From assembly GCA_035758575.1 (NCBI GenBank), contig DASTXH010000012.1:1-31353 (forward strand): DNA of 31,353 nucleotides, written 5' to 3'. The notes below the pieces were generated by a model. It searched no databases, had not been told where the DNA came from, and was given only the letters and a program-made list of their open reading frames with translations. Shown here in pieces: positions 5,888-13,331 of the stretch. Source of the DNA: JANWHZ01 sp035758575. GTDB taxonomy: Bacteria > Patescibacteriota > Saccharimonadia > Saccharimonadales > UBA4665. Position 1 is the stretch's first letter; every line of letters begins with the position of its first letter. The translations under genes were made by a program, and so were the position numbers.

Positions 5888-7458
5888 ATATGATGCCCTT
5901 GCGCTTCAAATGCTTCGCCCTCTGCGACCTCGCGTGTACGGGCGCGCAGCGGTGTTTCACGTAGTAGGAACGATACGCCGAAGGTTACCACAGCAAACGG
6001 CACGGCCCACAGAAATACATCGCGGAACGACTGCGAGAAAGCAGTGAGTACGTCGTGGGCGATTACCGTAGGTACGTGCGACAGGCCTGATGTGCCCTGT
6101 TGCAGGCTGGACGAATCCAACCGTGCGGCCATGGCCGTTGGCAAGTCTATGCTGAGATAATGGGTCAAACGTGCTGTCAGGATAGCGCCGAATATGGCAG
6201 TACCGAACGAGGCGCCCATACTGCGGAAGAACGTCACCACCGATGTTGCCGTGCCCATGTCCGACCTGTCCACTGAGTTTTGTACGGCTAATGTCATAAC
6301 CTGCATGTACAGGCCAACGCCCAGGCCCAGGACAACCATCCATGCGCCAAGCACAGTTTCGCTGGTATTGAGCGCAATGTGGCCAAACAGCCACAAGCCA
6401 ACCGCAGTAACCGCGGTACCCACTATGGGAAAAGCGCGGTATTTGCCTATTTTTGATATAAGCCGGCCCGAAACAATCATAGACACCAACATGCCGCCGA
6501 CCAGTGGCAGCATCAGCAGGCCGGATGCGGTGGCGGATCGGCCGCGGACAATTTGCTGGTATTCGGGGATAAACACCATGGCGCCAAACATTACTGCGCC
6601 GGACAGCAGCGAAAGCAGCGAAGCCACGCGGAAGATGTCGCTTTTAAATAGTCGCAGCGGAATAACCGGCTCAGCTGCGCGCGATTCCCAAAGGATGAAC
6701 AAAGCAGCCAGCAGCAAACCGGCAGCGCCCAAGCCATATATTGGCGCGGATAGCCAGTGGTACGTTACACCGCCCAGTACAGTCAGCAGCAATAGGCACA
6801 CCACGCTGCCGCCCAGCAGCAGTGAGCCTATAAAGTCGATGCGGTGTTTTACGCTGCGCACCGGCAAATGCAGGCGCGCGGCTACGGCCAACAGGGCGAC
6901 GATACCTAGCGGCAGGTTGATATAGAAGATCCAGCGCCACGACAAGTGGTCGGTGAACAGGCCGCCCAGCAGCGGGCCGGCTACGCTGGCCAATGCCCAT
7001 ACGCCGCCGAAGTAACCCTGGTACCGGCCACGTTCACGCGGCGGGATAATATCGCCGATGACTGCCAACACCAGCGGCATCACGCCACCGGCACCGATGC
7101 CCTGCAAGGCACGGAAGAATATCAGCTGGTCCATATTTTGCGACAGGCCGCAGAGTGCCGAGCCGACGAGGAACAGGGCGATGGCACCTTGCAGAATCCG
7201 CTTGCGCCCCAGCTGGTCGCTGATTTTGCCATAGAGCGGCGTAGCCACGGCACTGGTAATAAGATATGCCGTAACCACCCATGACAGCTTGTCCAGCCCC
7301 TTCAGGTCGCTGGCGATGCGCGGCAGCGCGGTGGACACAATGGTTTGATCGAGCGCTGCCAGCAGCATTACAAGCATCAGCGCAAATATAACCACCATAA
7401 TTTCGCGGTGCGTGCGTTCGCGGTGGTGGTCGCCAGATATATCTGGTGTATGGGCCAT
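5884..7458 (-). CDS. MFS drug/proton antiporter, DHA2 (EmrB/QacA) family
   Basis: Proton-driven multidrug efflux pump of the inner membrane with 14 predicted membrane helices and 524 residues. Visible landmarks are LDQTIVSTALPRIASDL in helix 1, the loop motif GKISDQLGRKR after helix 2, FRALQGIGAGG in helix 4, and motif C-like AGPLLGGLFTDHLSWRWIFYIN in helix 5 and the following loop. AAAGGA lies five bases before the ATG. The gene follows the MarR regulator by 33 bases and is ATGA-coupled to the downstream ABC ATPase, so one transcript encodes two different efflux systems. The substrate cannot be predicted. Confidence 0.94.
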   Translation of the reverse strand: MAHTPDISGDHHRERTHREIMVVIFALMLVMLLAALDQTIVSTALPRIASDLKGLDKLSWVVTAYLITSAVATPLYGKISDQLGRKRILQGAIALFLVGSALCGLSQNMDQLIFFRALQGIGAGGVMPLVLAVIGDIIPPRERGRYQGYFGGVWALASVAGPLLGGLFTDHLSWRWIFYINLPLGIVALLAVAARLHLPVRSVKHRIDFIGSLLLGGSVVCLLLLTVLGGVTYHWLSAPIYGLGAAGLLLAALFILWESRAAEPVIPLRLFKSDIFRVASLLSLLSGAVMFGAMVFIPEYQQIVRGRSATASGLLMLPLVGGMLVSMIVSGRLISKIGKYRAFPIVGTAVTAVGLWLFGHIALNTSETVLGAWMVVLGLGVGLYMQVMTLAVQNSVDRSDMGTATSVVTFFRSMGASFGTAIFGAILTARLTHYLSIDLPTAMAARLDSSSLQQGTSGLSHVPTVIAHDVLTAFSQSFRDVFLWAVPFAVVTFGVSFLLRETPLRARTREVAEGEAFEAQGHHI

Positions 7459-7491
7459 GGTATTCCTTTGGTTATGTTTATATCGTGCAAC

Positions 7492-7944
7492 TTACGATGC
7501 GGATTCTGCCGCGCGGCGCGCCAGCCGGTCGAGCAGCCGTGCCAGCTGCTTGCGGTCGGCCGCAGACCAGCCTGTAAATAATGCCGCCAGGCGCTGCCGT
7601 TTGGCACGTCGGATCCGCGCGATGGTGCGTACGCCTTTGCGCGTCAGTCGCAGGCAGCTGGCCCGCCCGTCCGTCGGGTCGGCAAGCCGTACTACCAGCT
7701 TGTCTTGCTCCAGCCGCTGTACGACGCGCGAGACCGAGGGTGCCTCCACGCCCAGCCTAGCAGCCAGGGTGTGCAGGCGGCACTCGCCAGCGTCATCGCC
7801 ACTAAGGGTGATGAGCAGGTGGGCGCTGGGGCGGTCGATCTCGACATTCGCGCTACGCTGTATGGTTTCCCAGTACTGCTGGCGGCCTATGGCTTTTATA
7901 AAGTAGCCAAGCGCCGATTCCAACATGTCCAAATCCGCTTCCAT
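7492..7944 (-). CDS. MarR-family transcriptional regulator
   Basis: Winged-helix repressor that usually releases DNA on binding a small phenolic or drug-like ligand. The 150-residue product has the DNA-binding helices LHTLAARLGVEAPSVSRVVQRLEQD (about 57-81) and a wing with the family motif ADPTDGRASCLRLTRKG (about 88-104). Flanking helices should form the dimer interface. As the first gene of the MarR-MFS-ABC operon it probably represses its own promoter. No ribosome binding site precedes the ATG, and the -10 box ends only seven bases upstream, so the mRNA is probably leaderless. A second in-frame ATG six codons on is an alternative start. Confidence 0.9.
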   Translation of the reverse strand: MEADLDMLESALGYFIKAIGRQQYWETIQRSANVEIDRPSAHLLITLSGDDAGECRLHTLAARLGVEAPSVSRVVQRLEQDKLVVRLADPTDGRASCLRLTRKGVRTIARIRRAKRQRLAALFTGWSAADRKQLARLLDRLARRAAESAS

Positions 7945-7951
7945 GTAGACA

Positions 7952-7980
7952 AGTATAGATAGTTACCTAGCGGAAGTAAA
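7952..7980 (-). promoter_or_regulatory. Promoter of the MarR efflux operon
   Basis: On the minus strand, TTTACT (7980-7975), 17 bases, then TATACT (7957-7952). The ATG at 7944 begins eight positions after the box, at the expected transcription start, predicting a leaderless mRNA. Confidence 0.6.
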
Positions 7981-8162
7981 TAATTTTTTATCTTGTAATT
8001 TTAGCAAATCTATATGGTATGAATAGTAGACTTACCTCTGTTGTAGCTGACAATGCAGACACGATGTGAGGTTTCTTACTGACATTACCATATTGCAAGG
8101 TAGAGTAAGGGGGAAGACAAAATTATTTCTTAATAAGCTAACAAAACATAGAAGGAGAGAGT

Positions 8163-8687
8163 ATGCGAATTGCTTCTAGCTTGCGCGCTTTTTGGGCAAA
8201 CCGCTGGTCCGCACCGTATGCCTCCCGTCGGATTCCTATGGCCCTTTTGGTGGTATTTGCTGCCTCTGGGGCGGCTTGCGCTGTGGGCGCAGTACAGCTG
8301 ACCGCCGCGGCCAACAATAGTGACGGTAAATCATCCCAACGTGCTGCAACGCAACCTACGGTACAGCTGACCGCCAGCCAATCTTCAGGCGGCACAACGC
8401 AGGCAGCTGATGTACATATTTCAGCGAACACCGATGCAACCCAGCCTGGCACCACGACACAATCCACGGTTACCTCTACGACCTCCGCAGGCGGGTCGGG
8501 CCAATCCAGCACCAGCGTTACGGTAAACGGCCAGCAGATTCCCGTGCCAGACAACGGCAGCTTTAGTAAAACAATGACGGATGCGTCGGGCACGACGAAC
8601 GTCCAGGTAAGCAGCAATGCCTCAAGCAATTCGTCGGTTAATGTGCAGGTAAACAGTACCTCGACCAGTAGTGGGGGCGGCCAGTAG
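8163..8687 (+). CDS. Exported Ser/Thr-rich protein
   Basis: Unrecognised 174-residue protein. A basic N-terminus (residues 1-24) is followed by a hydrophobic segment, IPMALLVVFAASGAACAVGAV (about 24-44), which should act as a signal anchor or signal peptide. The remainder is low-complexity Ser, Thr, Gln, Asn and Gly, with a more ordered stretch around SVTVNGQQIPVPDNGSFSKTM. It contains no cysteine after the membrane segment. AAGGAG is five bases before the ATG. It starts a run of four plus-strand genes for exported proteins, and its composition suggests a surface role such as attachment to a host cell; that is inference. Confidence 0.75.
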   Translation: MRIASSLRAFWANRWSAPYASRRIPMALLVVFAASGAACAVGAVQLTAAANNSDGKSSQRAATQPTVQLTASQSSGGTTQAADVHISANTDATQPGTTTQSTVTSTTSAGGSGQSSTSVTVNGQQIPVPDNGSFSKTMTDASGTTNVQVSSNASSNSSVNVQVNSTSTSSGGGQ

Positions 8688-8713
8688 TGGGCTAGCCCTT
8701 TTTAGTTGGCCCT

Positions 8714-8761
8714 TCGGCCGTATGGCGGACGTACTGCCATGCGGTCGGGTGACCAGCCCGA
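8714..8761 (+). promoter_or_regulatory. Structured leader with overlapping hairpins
   Basis: Upstream of the gene at 8807, 8718-8726 pairs with 8736-8744 (9 bp with one G-U pair, 9-base loop). This stem can extend outward using 8714-8717 with 8745-8748. A second hairpin, 8745-8749 with 8757-8761 (5 bp), uses the same bases, so the two forms compete. The first bases could also end transcripts of the preceding gene. I do not recognise a known riboswitch. Confidence 0.35.
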
Positions 8762-8806
8762 GCAATATCAACCTTAAATCTAGTAGCAACAAGAAAGGGG
8801 TAAGAG

Positions 8807-9415
8807 ATGGTAAAAAGTAAGTTAGTACGCGCTTCTGCCGTAGCTGTAGCATCAGTAGGTCTTCTGGCCGGTGTGTCTGGTATTGCTGGGGCAAGCGCAA
8901 ATACTGGTTCAAACTCCGTAACCGGCTTCCAGTCGGTAAACGTGAACGTGGCGAAGAGCACGGTGCATACGACGCTAACGAACCACACCAATGTGCTCGC
9001 GGGTAATCTTACGCTGCAAACGGGCGTAAGTGGCTCTGCTGCAAGCGCACAAAACACGACTGCAGGCGGCGGTGCGGGCACCGGCGCAGTGGCGAACGGC
9101 AACGCAACGACAACAAACGTAGCTGTTACCAACACGGCTCCAGTGACGCCAATGGCTACCAGCATGGACTCAAGCAACGGCAGCAACAGCACCACCGGCG
9201 CTAACTCGGTGAACAAGAACATCAGCGTCAGCACCACTGACACGACGGTTACGAACACCAACAACGCAGCTGTGCTGAACTTTACGAACCAACAAGGCCA
9301 ATCTGGTGATGCTACGGTGTCTCAAAACACCACGGTAACTGGCGGCGGTGCAACGACTGGTTCAGTCACGAACACCAACAGCACTAACAGCTCGGTTGTA
9401 ATCACCAACAACTAA
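8807..9415 (+). CDS. Secreted Asn/Thr-rich repeat protein
   Basis: Unrecognised 202-residue secreted protein. It has a classical signal peptide (MVKSKLVRASAVAVASVGLL... ending near AGASA, about residue 31). The mature part consists of two divergent repeats of about 80 residues, each running from G-x-N-S-V through L/V-x-x-T-N to a Gly-rich SQNTT/GGGA turn and ending in V-x-N-x-N-x-T and I/V-T-N. The pattern of short beta-strand-like segments and Gly turns suggests a stacked beta structure. The same turn (N-T-x-x-G-G-A) occurs in the larger protein encoded next, so the two may be related. AAAGGGG is six bases before the ATG. Confidence 0.78.
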   Translation: MVKSKLVRASAVAVASVGLLAGVSGIAGASANTGSNSVTGFQSVNVNVAKSTVHTTLTNHTNVLAGNLTLQTGVSGSAASAQNTTAGGGAGTGAVANGNATTTNVAVTNTAPVTPMATSMDSSNGSNSTTGANSVNKNISVSTTDTTVTNTNNAAVLNFTNQQGQSGDATVSQNTTVTGGGATTGSVTNTNSTNSSVVITNN

Positions 9416-9491
9416 TTGCTGTATACGCAGCAATTCGCACCTACTAACATAGGTTGAATACGGGGAGGGCCTCCGCTACTAGGCGCTCCCC
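9414..9491 (+). repeat. Two hairpins between surface-protein genes
   Basis: A perfect 8-bp stem (9414-9421 with 9428-9435) begins within the stop codon of the preceding gene. A second 11-bp stem with one mismatch pairs 9462-9472 with 9481-9491 around an 8-base loop. Neither is followed by a T-run, so they may stabilise mRNA ends or slow polymerase rather than act as simple terminators. Confidence 0.4.
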
Positions 9492-9575
9492 TCCAGAAAC
9501 ATACGTTCATAATGGTAGTTCCGATACATCGCACTTAGCTGACTCGACAGTCTTACGAAAGGCAGGGTGACATCC

Positions 9576-11561
9576 ATGAAACGACTGCGCTCCACGTTCA
9601 TACAAATAACCAAACGAATTGCGTACAGCAGCCTGGCAGTCTTGCTGGTGATGCTCGCGCCCGCGCCGTATGTGTTTGCAGATGGCGCCGATTCCACGGC
9701 AGCATCTGCAAGTACATCCTGTACGCCGGTTGTTGCCACGCCGGGTATCAAAAGTCCCACCGGCTCCGATGCGGGCACGTATACGTTCAATACGTGTACG
9801 GGCCTATGGGAAAATCAATATTATACCTGGAGCCCGGCCACCAAGGGCTATACGCCTAAAGTACCCTATGTATACACCTGCAATACCGCACAGTGGGATT
9901 GGACGTATACCAAGTGGATATATAACCCCGTAGCGGGCAAGTATGTCCAGGTGCCGCTGACTGTCAGCACGCTGCCTGACGGCGCCACCATAGCCGATGG
10001 TTCGCCTACGGTGTGCACGCCACCGCCACCTACGCCTGTCGTCAGTACGCCAAATGCAGTTGGCGGAAATGCTGCTGGTGTCGGCGCAACCGGTGCTACC
10101 ACGAACGCCACCGGTGTGACTATTACTAATGGCGTCAGCTCTACGGCTGGGTCTGGCAACGCTATAGTAGCGGGCAATACATCGGTAGACGGCGGCGCGG
10201 TATCGGGCGCAGCAACCGTAACGGCAAATGTCATCAACAACGTCGCTTCGTCTTCGTCGCTGAGCGGCGGCAATGTGGTGACGTTTACGGCAAACGTAAA
10301 CGGCGATGTGCAGGGCGACCTCATCATCGACCCCAACCAAATACAGCCTGCCAGCGGCAGCGAACCCCTGGCCAGCACGACGACTACCGTCAATTCCACC
10401 ACCAACGCCAGTGTCACAAACAACCTGACGCTCAATGCAAATAGCGGCAACGCCACGGTGGCAGACAATACTAGTGCCGGCGGCGCCACCAGCGGCAATG
10501 CGCAGGCAATCGCTAATGTCATCAATATCCTTAACTCCGTCGTTACATCTGGGAAGTCGTTCGTAGGTGTCATAAATATCAATGGCAACCTGCACGGTAA
10601 TATCCTGATGCCGCAAAGCTTTTTGGATGAATTGCTGGCAACGAATGCGCCGCACACCAACATGACTATTTCGGCGAGCGATGCATCTACCTTAGGGATT
10701 ACCAATAATGTCAACAACAGCGCGACTACCGGTTCGGCAACTGTGACCGGCAACACTGAGGCCGGCGGCGCCACCAGCGGCAATGCCAGTACCGCCGTTA
10801 CTATATTCAACCTTACAGGCAGCGAAATAGTCGGCACGAACTGTTTGCTAGTATTTGTGAACGTGTCGGGTCATTGGGTGGGCGTCATCATGAACGCGCC
10901 AGCAGGTACCACCGCGGCGGCGCTGGGAGGCAATGCCACCCAAACAGCCAATGCTAATGTGGCTGCAGATACTAACGCCAGTATCACCAATAACATCGAT
11001 GTGAACGCCAAAACTGGCAATGCAGCAGTGACCGACAACACGAAAGCCGGCGGCGCCACCAGCGGCAATGCCAGTACTGTGGTCAACCTATTGAACCTGG
11101 AGAACTCGCAGCTGAATTTGGCGGGTTGGTTCGGTGTACTGTTCATCAATGTCTTTGGTAACTGGTTCGGCAACTTCGGAGTCTATACCCCTGCAACGCA
11201 CGCTGCGGGTCAGGGGGCGGGTGATGCATCGCAGCAACCAATGCTGCCTGCAGCAAAGCCCGCGTTCCAATTTGTGCCGCCGCACGTAGTGCCGGCACCT
11301 AGGCCCTCCCCGGCAGATGCTGTGCCGTCGTTTGTTGACGCGAGCGCGCATTTGGCTACGGCTGCAGGTCAGGCGCTGGGTACCAGCGTGGGCGCGCTGA
11401 GCCATGGCCTGCAGGGCACCCCAACTGCTTCGGCGGCCAAGGGAAACCCGGTGCAACTGGTAGGCGGCATCATGGTAGCTGTCGGCCTGGTAACGCTGGC
11501 GGTAGAGCGTGCGGTATCCGCCCGCCAAATGAGGAAGCCCGTTACCACCGTAGCGGCCTAG
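9576..11561 (+). CDS. Large membrane-anchored repeat surface protein
   Basis: Unrecognised 661-residue protein. Order of parts: a basic N-terminus and signal segment ending near FADGADS (about residue 33); a Cys-containing aromatic region (about 45-145) with repeated Tyr/Trp phrases such as YYTW and WDWTYTKW; a Pro-rich linker; four repeats of about 95 residues, each with a core ITNN...SGNATV.DNT.AGGATSGNA followed by a hydrophobic segment; a Pro/Ala linker; and a C-terminal membrane helix near LVGGIMVAVGLVTLAV followed by Arg/Lys. It should be exported and held by its C-terminus. ATG 9576 has AGGGTGA upstream; a GTG at 9567 is an alternative. Similar low-complexity proteins are common in CPR genomes and may mediate host contact. 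Confidence 0.82.
   Translation: MKRLRSTFIQITKRIAYSSLAVLLVMLAPAPYVFADGADSTAASASTSCTPVVATPGIKSPTGSDAGTYTFNTCTGLWENQYYTWSPATKGYTPKVPYVYTCNTAQWDWTYTKWIYNPVAGKYVQVPLTVSTLPDGATIADGSPTVCTPPPPTPVVSTPNAVGGNAAGVGATGATTNATGVTITNGVSSTAGSGNAIVAGNTSVDGGAVSGAATVTANVINNVASSSSLSGGNVVTFTANVNGDVQGDLIIDPNQIQPASGSEPLASTTTTVNSTTNASVTNNLTLNANSGNATVADNTSAGGATSGNAQAIANVINILNSVVTSGKSFVGVININGNLHGNILMPQSFLDELLATNAPHTNMTISASDASTLGITNNVNNSATTGSATVTGNTEAGGATSGNASTAVTIFNLTGSEIVGTNCLLVFVNVSGHWVGVIMNAPAGTTAAALGGNATQTANANVAADTNASITNNIDVNAKTGNAAVTDNTKAGGATSGNASTVVNLLNLENSQLNLAGWFGVLFINVFGNWFGNFGVYTPATHAAGQGAGDASQQPMLPAAKPAFQFVPPHVVPAPRPSPADAVPSFVDASAHLATAAGQALGTSVGALSHGLQGTPTASAAKGNPVQLVGGIMVAVGLVTLAVERAVSARQMRKPVTTVAA
10476..11070 (+). 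repeat. Direct repeats with exact 285-bp period
   Basis: The same 25-base sequence, coding for AGGATSGNA, occurs at 10476-10500, 10761-10785 and 11046-11070, exactly 285 bp (95 codons) apart each time. A diverged fourth copy lies near 10188. The identity at DNA level between otherwise diverged repeats suggests recent conversion or strong constraint. Confidence 0.85.
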
Positions 11562-11595
11562 CGAAAATTCATAAGTCAAACGAATGGCGGCCCGC

Positions 11596-11601
11596 TATAC
11601 T
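11596..11601 (+). promoter_or_regulatory. -10 box of the gene at 11608
   Basis: TATACT ends six bases before the ATG at 11608, and no ribosome binding site is present. This predicts a leaderless transcript. No good -35 box is visible. Confidence 0.45.
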
Positions 11602-11607
11602 AAGCAC

Positions 11608-12546
11608 ATGGGCCGCCGCTGTTTTGTTGCGCCGCGTTTGCAACTGATGCAATTGCTTTTTACAGCAGGGCTTATTTTGGTTGGTGTGTTGATTATGTAT
11701 CAGGGTGGCGGACATGTGGTAGCGCTGCGGAGCGGGATGCATATGGCCGAATACCAATTTCCAGGGGGCGGGCGGCGACTGTTGCCGGACCGCCAGATAG
11801 TGGCGCTGTATGGGGAGCCGGATACGCCGGAGCTGGGTGCGCTTGGCCAGCAGCCACTGGACGCAAGTATCATACGTGTGAAAGATCTAGCAGGGCAGTA
11901 CGTCGGTCAAAGCAACCCCAAGGTGCTGCCGGCTTTTGAGATTATCGCCACTGTTGCGTCGGACACTCCTATGGCCGATGGCAGCTATTCGCGCCCAGCC
12001 GACAGCCGTACCTTGGCCACATGGGTGGCGGCCGCGCGCCGGCATGGTGTATACGTGGTGCTGGATCTGCAGCCGGGCCGGACAGATTTTTTGACGCAGG
12101 CGCAGCAGCTGGCGCCTTTATTAGCGCAGCCGAACGTCGGTTTAGCGCTTGACCCGGAGTGGCGGCTGACACCAGATCAGTTGCCGCTGCAGCAGATCGG
12201 TTCGGTAGATGTAGGCGAGATCAATAGGACAGCCGCATGGTTTGCTGATCTTACGCGCCGGAATCATTTGCCGCAGAAACTACTGCTACTACACCAGTTC
12301 AGGCCGTCGATGATTGCCAACCGTGCGGGGCTCGATACGGCTTACCCTGAGCTGGCTTACGTTATCCAGATGGATGGCCAAGGCTCACAGCCCGACAAAG
12401 AAAATTCATGGCAGGCAGTAACGGCTGAACCGCCGGAGGACGTGCAATTTGGCTGGAAGAATTTTTTCGAGAAAGATATGCCGATGCGTTCGCCGCAAGA
12501 TACGATGACGCTGGTGCCGCGGCCGGCGTATGTGTCATACCAGTAA
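11608..12546 (+). CDS. Membrane-anchored protein, possible TIM-barrel fold
   Basis: I do not recognise a named family. The 312-residue product has one N-terminal membrane helix (about residues 13-30, LMQLLFTAGLILVGVLIMYQ) and an outside domain. That domain shows regularly spaced beta-strand-like segments: QIVALYGEP, AFEIIATVAS, GVYVVLDLQPG, VGLALDPEWRL, KLLLLHQF and LAYVIQMDGQG. This alternation, with acidic residues at strand ends (Asp-Pro-Glu), resembles TIM-barrel glycosidases, so a cell-wall or polysaccharide role is possible but unproven. ATG 11608 is chosen over 11584 because the -10 box would lie inside the longer reading. Confidence 0.72.
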   Translation: MGRRCFVAPRLQLMQLLFTAGLILVGVLIMYQGGGHVVALRSGMHMAEYQFPGGGRRLLPDRQIVALYGEPDTPELGALGQQPLDASIIRVKDLAGQYVGQSNPKVLPAFEIIATVASDTPMADGSYSRPADSRTLATWVAAARRHGVYVVLDLQPGRTDFLTQAQQLAPLLAQPNVGLALDPEWRLTPDQLPLQQIGSVDVGEINRTAAWFADLTRRNHLPQKLLLLHQFRPSMIANRAGLDTAYPELAYVIQMDGQGSQPDKENSWQAVTAEPPEDVQFGWKNFFEKDMPMRSPQDTMTLVPRPAYVSYQ

Positions 12547-12602
12547 CTGCGTACATGTGCCGCCAGACACACCATGCTCCTTGTTGTCTTTGCTACTTCT
12601 TC

Positions 12603-13190
12603 TGCCTTGTTCCCTCTGGCGGGAACCGACCAGATACTTTTCTCTTGATAGAAAAGTATCCAAAAGATCAAGGCTAGCTCCACCCTCTCGGGCCTTTGTT
12701 GCTAAAACCGACAACCAGCCCAACAACTCGTCACTATCGTTCCTCAGACAGAGTTGGACTGCCCCTTTGCAGGGGAAGTTGTCGGTTATTACAACAAAGC
12801 CGCCGGGAAGGCTCCGCATGCCGTATAACCACCAGTGCACTTAGAAACTATCGTTGCATTTGCAGCCTTTCGGCCATGCGGAGCGTACCCGGCGTCAGCT
12901 GTTGTGGCAGCGACAATTTCCTTCGGCGGCCTTAGTTCTGTTTGAAGGCGCCAAGCCGCCAAGTCGTTGGGCCGATTGTCGCTGTGACAACTGCTGCCCG
13001 AGGACGGGGGAGCTTGGGCCTAGGCCTTTTGGTTATCTCACACCCCAAGCTGGCAAGCAGCTTGGGGACCCCGATCTTTTGGGCTATGCCAAAAGTAACA
13101 CGCTGTGCCTGGCGGCACAGCGGAACATGCGGCTATGTTTTGCATCAAGGCAAAAGTATCTGGTCGGTTCCTGGCAGCAGGAACAAGGCC
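12603..13190. repeat. Giant imperfect inverted repeat (non-coding)
   Basis: This gene-free stretch is one long imperfect palindrome centred near 12848. The outer arms share 20 identical bases (12622-12641 against the reverse complement of 13152-13171). Inner matches include CCAAAAGATC (12660-12669 with 13073-13082), AGCTCC...CTCGGGC (from about 12676, with the complement near 13000), CAAC-rich segments around 12710-12730 with about 12950-12975, and GCTCCGCATG (12811-12820 with 12875-12884). Extra local hairpins sit inside, at 12636-12660 and at about 13043-13067, 13101-13122. The frames on either strand show no protein-like composition. It could be a foldback element, two inverted copies of a dispersed repeat, or a highly structured RNA. 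Confidence 0.75.
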
Positions 13191-13283
13191 GCCGCGCGTA
13201 GGACTGCGGGAAGGGAGAGAGGAGCTGCAAAGCAGCAGGAACGGGGTGAGTCTGAGTTACGGAGTGTGAGTGGCAAAAAAAGT

Positions 13284-13314
13284 AAAACAACGCGCCTTGG
13301 AAGCGCGTTGTTTT
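13284..13314. terminator. Bidirectional terminator
   Basis: A 12-bp perfect stem (13284-13295 with 13303-13314) has A residues on one end and T residues on the other. Read on the minus strand it lies 18 bases after the stop of the surface-protein gene (13332) and is followed shortly by a run of seven T residues. It may also stop plus-strand transcripts from the repeat region. Confidence 0.85.
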
Positions 13315-13331
13315 ATGTAAGGACGGGGCGC

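Noticed and set aside
9866..10837. Long open frame (323 codons) on the minus strand across the repeat surface gene
   Set aside because: It is antisense to a gene with signal peptide, regular repeats and a membrane anchor. The openness comes from the biased composition of the repeats, and its product is low-complexity Val/Ala/Leu without motifs.
13284..13314. CRISPR-like or dispersed repeat
   Set aside because: It is a single perfect hairpin with A/T ends between a gene end and a repeat region, best explained as a terminator. No spacer-repeat array exists anywhere in the window.
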